A stretch of DNA of 9,039 bases from Lysobacteraceae bacterium (lineage in GTDB: Bacteria; Pseudomonadota; Gammaproteobacteria; DSM-19610), in the NCBI GenBank assembly GCA_020201295.1, contig JAIVHA010000148.1, positions 1 through 9,039 of the forward strand, written 5' to 3'. Below, in pieces: positions 6,395 through 9,039 of the stretch. A program made the position numbers and the translations under genes. The first letter of the stretch is position 1, and every line of letters starts with the position of its first letter. Under the pieces are notes generated by a model. The model searched no databases, was not told the origin of the DNA, and saw only the letters and a program-made list of their open reading frames with translations.

Positions 6395-7267
6395 ATGTCC
6401 AAGAAACACCCGATCGTAGCGGTCACCGGCTCTTCCGGCGCCGGCACCACCACCGTCAAGCGCGCCTTCGAGCACATCTTCCGCCGTGAAGGCATCAATC
6501 CCCTGGTGGTGGAAGGCGACAGCTTCCATCGCTACGATCGCGCCTCCATGAAGGAGGCCATGAAGAAGGCCGAGGTCGAGGGGAATGTGAACTTCAGCCA
6601 TTTCGGTCCCGAGGCCAATGTCTTCGACAAGCTCGAAGAGGTGTTCAAGACCTACGGCGCCTCTGGCGCCTGCAAGCGCCGCTATTACCTGCACAGCGAT
6701 GAAGAGGCCAAGCCCTATGGTCAGAATCCCGGCGAGTTCACTCCCTGGGAAGACATCCCCGCGGGCACCGACCTGCTGTTCTATGAAGGCCTGCACGGCG
6801 GCGTGGTAACCGCCGACGCCAACGCGGCCCAGCACGTGGACCTGCTGATCGGCGTGGTGCCCATCGTCAACCTGGAGTGGATCCAGAAAATCTTCCGTGA
6901 CAACGACGAACGCGGTTATGCCGCCGAAACCATCGTCGATACCATCCTGCGCCGCATGCACGATTATGTGCATTTCATCACCCCGCAGTTCTCGCGCACG
7001 GATATCAACTTCCAGCGCGTGCCCACGGTGGATACCTCCAACCCCTTCATCGCCCGCGACATCCCCACGCCGGACGAGTCCTTCGTGGTGATCCGTTTCC
7101 GCGACCCGAAGAAGTTGAACGTAAACTTCCCTTATCTGCTCAGCATGCTGGAAGGCTCCTTCATGTCACGGCGCAACAGCCTCGTCGTGCCTGGCGGCAA
7201 GATGGGCTTCGCCATGGAAGTCATCCTGGCACCCATCATCGAGAACATCCTGGCCCAGCGGGGCTGA
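6395..7267 (+). CDS. prk: Phosphoribulokinase (bacterial octameric class)
   Basis: The enzyme phosphorylates ribulose 5-phosphate with ATP to give ribulose 1,5-bisphosphate, the RubisCO substrate, in the cytoplasm. The product is 290 residues, the normal length for the proteobacterial class. The P-loop GSSGAGTT is at 12-19. The residues known to matter in the Rhodobacter sphaeroides enzyme appear at the same numbers: Asp42, His45, Arg49, Glu131, Lys165, Arg168, Asp169 and Arg173. Arg31, Arg234 and an Arg two places beyond Arg257 (Arg259, after a 2-residue insertion) are also kept; these were reported to take part in NADH/AMP allostery there. The start is clear: GAGGAG at 6383-6388 lies 6 bases before the ATG. 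The upstream frame to 6293 is non-homologous leader. The gene diverges from a SulP transporter and is followed by a hairpin. I see no sign of damage. Confidence 0.98.
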   Translation: MSKKHPIVAVTGSSGAGTTTVKRAFEHIFRREGINPLVVEGDSFHRYDRASMKEAMKKAEVEGNVNFSHFGPEANVFDKLEEVFKTYGASGACKRRYYLHSDEEAKPYGQNPGEFTPWEDIPAGTDLLFYEGLHGGVVTADANAAQHVDLLIGVVPIVNLEWIQKIFRDNDERGYAAETIVDTILRRMHDYVHFITPQFSRTDINFQRVPTVDTSNPFIARDIPTPDESFVVIRFRDPKKLNVNFPYLLSMLEGSFMSRRNSLVVPGGKMGFAMEVILAPIIENILAQRG

Positions 7268-7280
7268 GGAACGGGATCCA

Positions 7281-7310
7281 CATGGGGCGGGATCTCTGTC
7301 CCGCCCCATG
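7281..7310 (+). terminator. Perfect 12-bp GC-rich hairpin after prk
   Basis: CATGGGGCGGGA (7281-7292) pairs fully with TCCCGCCCCATG (7299-7310) around TCTCTG. It starts 14 bases after the prk stop. There is no T-tract behind it (CCCGCCTCCC follows), so it may be a weak terminator or an mRNA 3'-end stabiliser rather than a canonical intrinsic terminator. Confidence 0.55.
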
Positions 7311-7331
7311 CCCGCCTCCCCGGGTCTGCTG

Positions 7332-7337
7332 TATACT
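7332..7337 (+). promoter_or_regulatory. Candidate -10 box before the FIST gene
   Basis: TATACT lies 33 bases before the ATG at 7371 and after the prk hairpin. It would start a leader of about 27 bases. The GC-rich DNA upstream shows no recognisable -35, so this is tentative. Confidence 0.3.
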
Positions 7338-7370
7338 CGGGAGCCCAGCCGCCAAGCGGGGCACAGCACC

Positions 7371-8522
7371 ATGAGCCAGCGAACCCAGCCAGTGACAGAC
7401 ACGGACGCCTTTCTGCTCGGCCACGCCGAATCCCCCGACTGGGAAAAGGCCGCCGAACTATGCCTCCAACAGATCGGCTACGTCCCGCCCGCCGCCAACC
7501 TGGGCTTTCTCTACGTCACCGACGCCTACGCCCGCATCCTCGACACCATTCTCGAACACCTGCGCGATGAAACCGGCATCCAGCAATGGATCGGCACCGT
7601 CGGCATGGGCATTTGTGCGAGCGGCAAGGAATACCATGACAGCGCCGCCATGGCGGCACTGATCACCACCGTACCGCGCGAGTCCTTTCGCATCCTGCCC
7701 AGCATGGAACGGCTGCAGGACGTTCGTCTCGAAGAGCTGGATCCCTGGCTGCGGAACTCGCCCTGCCACCTGGCCGTCGTCCACGGCGACCCGCGCAATC
7801 CTGAAATCCCAGAGCTCATCACCCGTCTCGCCGAACGACTGCCCGGCGGCTACCTGGTGGGTGGACTCAGTTCCTCGCGCAGCGTCTATCCACAAATCGC
7901 CGAGGACATCACCGGCGGCGGGATCTCCGGCGTGGTGTTCAACACCGACGCGCCTGTGGTCACGGCGCTGACCCAGGGTTGCGTGCCCATAGCCGAGCAA
8001 CACACCATTACCGCCTGTGATCGCAATGTGCTCATCGGCCTCGATGACCGGCCGGCCCTGGATGTGTTCTACGAGGATATCGGCGAGATCCTCGCCCGCG
8101 ATCCCAACCGCGCCGCCGGCTATATCTTCGCCGGCCTGCCCATCCCCGGTTCCGATACCGGCGACTACCTGGTGCGCAACCTGGTGGGCCTGGACCCCGA
8201 GCAAAAACTGCTCGCCATCGGCGACCTGGTGGAAAAGGGCCAGACCATCCAGTTCTGCCGCCGCGACGGCCGCGCCGCCTGGGAGGACCTGCGGCGCATG
8301 CTGCAACAACTCAAGCAGCGGCTGCGCGGCCGTACTCCCAAGGGCGGGGTCTACTACACCTGCCTGGGGCGCGGCCAGGAACTGTTCGGCGAGGATTCAG
8401 AGGAACTGCGCACCATCCGCCAGGAACTGGGCGACTTTCCCCTGGTGGGCTTCTTCGCCAACGGCGAGATCTCCTGCAACCGGCTGTACGGCTACACGGG
8501 CGTGCTGACGGTGTTTGTGTAA
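7371..8522 (+). CDS. FIST-domain protein (FIST N and FIST C), stand-alone predicted sensor
   Basis: The product is 383 residues and soluble, with no signal peptide or membrane helix. A FIST N region spans about 43-225 (GFLYVTDAY at 45-53, GTVGMGIC at 75-82, GGYLVGGLSSSR at 159-170). A FIST C region spans about 226-375 and ends with the typical FPLVGFFANGEI (356-367) and LYGYTGVLTVF. FIST domains are predicted small-molecule sensors, often found in signal-transduction proteins. Here no kinase, methyl-accepting or cyclase output domain is attached, so any signal must pass through a partner. The ATG at 7371 is preferred. The upstream extension to 7308 would be coded by the hairpin region and looks non-homologous. 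The gene starts 103 bases after prk with its own possible -10 box, so cotranscription with prk is uncertain. The ligand is unknown. Confidence 0.92.
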   Translation: MSQRTQPVTDTDAFLLGHAESPDWEKAAELCLQQIGYVPPAANLGFLYVTDAYARILDTILEHLRDETGIQQWIGTVGMGICASGKEYHDSAAMAALITTVPRESFRILPSMERLQDVRLEELDPWLRNSPCHLAVVHGDPRNPEIPELITRLAERLPGGYLVGGLSSSRSVYPQIAEDITGGGISGVVFNTDAPVVTALTQGCVPIAEQHTITACDRNVLIGLDDRPALDVFYEDIGEILARDPNRAAGYIFAGLPIPGSDTGDYLVRNLVGLDPEQKLLAIGDLVEKGQTIQFCRRDGRAAWEDLRRMLQQLKQRLRGRTPKGGVYYTCLGRGQELFGEDSEELRTIRQELGDFPLVGFFANGEISCNRLYGYTGVLTVFV

Positions 8523-8528
8523 ATCGTT

Positions 8529-8556
8529 TTCACCGCAAAGGCGCAAAGAGCGCCGT
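8529..8556. repeat. Fragment of a dispersed CACCGCAAAGGCGCAAAG-type repeat
   Basis: The segment contains CACCGCAAAGGCGCAAAG followed by AGCGCCG, with an internal near-direct repeat of CGCAAAG. I recognise this as an intergenic sequence scattered through many proteobacterial genomes, where its chance translation reads 'SPQRRKER'. It begins 7 bases after the FIST stop. Its function is unknown. Confidence 0.5.
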
Positions 8557-8600
8557 GACTGCCCGCATACTTCCAGGCATTTTCTATTGCGTGATGGACA

Positions 8601-8665
8601 CCGTAGGAGCGGGCTCTGCCCGCGAACCATTGCAAGCCGTTCGCGGGCAGAGCCCGCTCCTACGG
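8601..8665. repeat. REP-like inverted pair (variant GCGGGC-TCT-GCCCGC)
   Basis: The left unit (8601-8626) begins CCGTAGGAGCGGGC and ends GCCCGCGAA. The right unit (8640-8665) is its exact 26-base reverse complement, across a 13-base spacer. Each unit has a 6-bp stem and a 3-base loop. The pair sits between the same-strand FIST and ydjM-like genes, where it could form a strong hairpin that ends or protects the upstream transcript. Confidence 0.85.
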
Positions 8666-8736
8666 GTGCCATGCCTGCGAACCCGCATCAATCCGCAGGA
8701 AATGCGTAATTCGCCTGATCGACAGGGACTTCCACC

Positions 8737-9039
8737 ATGGACACCCTGACCCACGCATTGAGCGGCGCACTGCTGGCGCGCGCCACCCATCGCCCGGCGC
8801 AGCGCATCCCGCTCGGCACCCGCAGCTGGATCGGTTTCCTGGCCTGCGCCTTTCCCGACAGCGACTTCGTGCTGCACTGGGTAGATGCCCTGTTCTATTT
8901 CAACTGGCATCGCGGCATCACCCACTCGCTGGTGCTGTTGCCCCTGTGGGCGGCGGCCGGGGCCTGGCTGCTGCATCGGGCCTCGCGGCGGCGCTGGCCA
9001 ATGATGGAACTGTTCTGGCTGCTGACCCTGGCCATCGGC
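8737..9039 (+). CDS. YdjM/DUF457-family membrane-bound metal-dependent hydrolase-like protein (partial, C-terminus beyond right edge)
   Basis: 101 codons are visible. The start MDTLTHALSGALLARA, then FPDSDFVL (40-47) and HRGITHSLVLLP (60-71), match the YdjM (LexA-regulated inner-membrane hydrolase-like) family. The conserved His6, the Asp pair in FPDSD, and the His residues of HRGITH are the presumed metal ligands. Hydrophobic stretches around 30-45 and 67-81, and again at the right edge, indicate a multi-pass inner-membrane protein. The ATG is supported by AGGGA (8724-8728), 8 bases upstream. The family's biochemical activity is poorly defined and I do not assign a substrate. In E. coli ydjM is SOS-controlled, but I see no LexA box (CTGT-N8-ACAG) upstream here. 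Confidence 0.85.
   Translation, partial: MDTLTHALSGALLARATHRPAQRIPLGTRSWIGFLACAFPDSDFVLHWVDALFYFNWHRGITHSLVLLPLWAAAGAWLLHRASRRRWPMMELFWLLTLAIG

Noticed and set aside
8515..8709. Small open frames in the spacer after the FIST gene
   Set aside because: They are chance translations of the dispersed repeat and REP-like pair, lack ribosome sites, and have counterparts on both strands.

Overview
This window looks like the chromosome of a GC-rich gammaproteobacterium that probably fixes CO2. It carries an intact phosphoribulokinase (the Calvin-cycle enzyme) of the bacterial octameric type, a two-gene TamA/TamB outer-membrane module, and gammaproteobacterial TrmB and YdjM-like proteins. The intergenic spaces hold REP-type palindromes of the 'GTAGGAGCGG...CCGCGAA' kind, familiar from gammaproteobacterial genomes. 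I suspect a sulfur-oxidising or similar chemolithoautotroph, but no RubisCO or sulfur-oxidation gene lies in view, so that is inference.

Layout from left to right. Positions 1-3182 (minus strand) hold the tamA-tamB operon. tamA is complete and its stop overlaps the tamB start by one base. tamB runs off the left edge after 477 codons. Positions 3183-3470 are a divergent spacer filled by a nested inverted-repeat element. Positions 3471-4151 (plus) encode TrmB, the tRNA m7G46 methyltransferase. A convergent spacer with several hairpins follows. Positions 4306-6174 (minus) encode a SulP-family anion transporter with a C-terminal STAS domain. A roughly 220-bp divergent control region separates it from prk (6395-7267, plus). 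After prk come a perfect 12-bp hairpin and a stand-alone FIST-domain protein (7371-8522). A repeat-filled spacer leads to the start of a YdjM/DUF457 membrane protein that is cut by the right edge.

Functionally there are two themes. TamA and TamB form the translocation-and-assembly module linking the inner and outer membranes. prk makes RuBP for carbon fixation, and the divergent SulP transporter could supply bicarbonate to it. SulP carries the Glu found in proton-coupled SulP proteins rather than the Asp of BicA, so sulfate or another anion remains possible. trmB, the FIST gene and the ydjM-like gene appear to be independent units.

I see no phage, plasmid, CRISPR or defence genes. The least ordinary content is the intergenic DNA: three inverted pairs of REP-like units whose stems show a compensatory base-pair swap, a 185-bp nested element between tamA and trmB, and two further dispersed-repeat fragments. 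The genes themselves are mostly well-known families.
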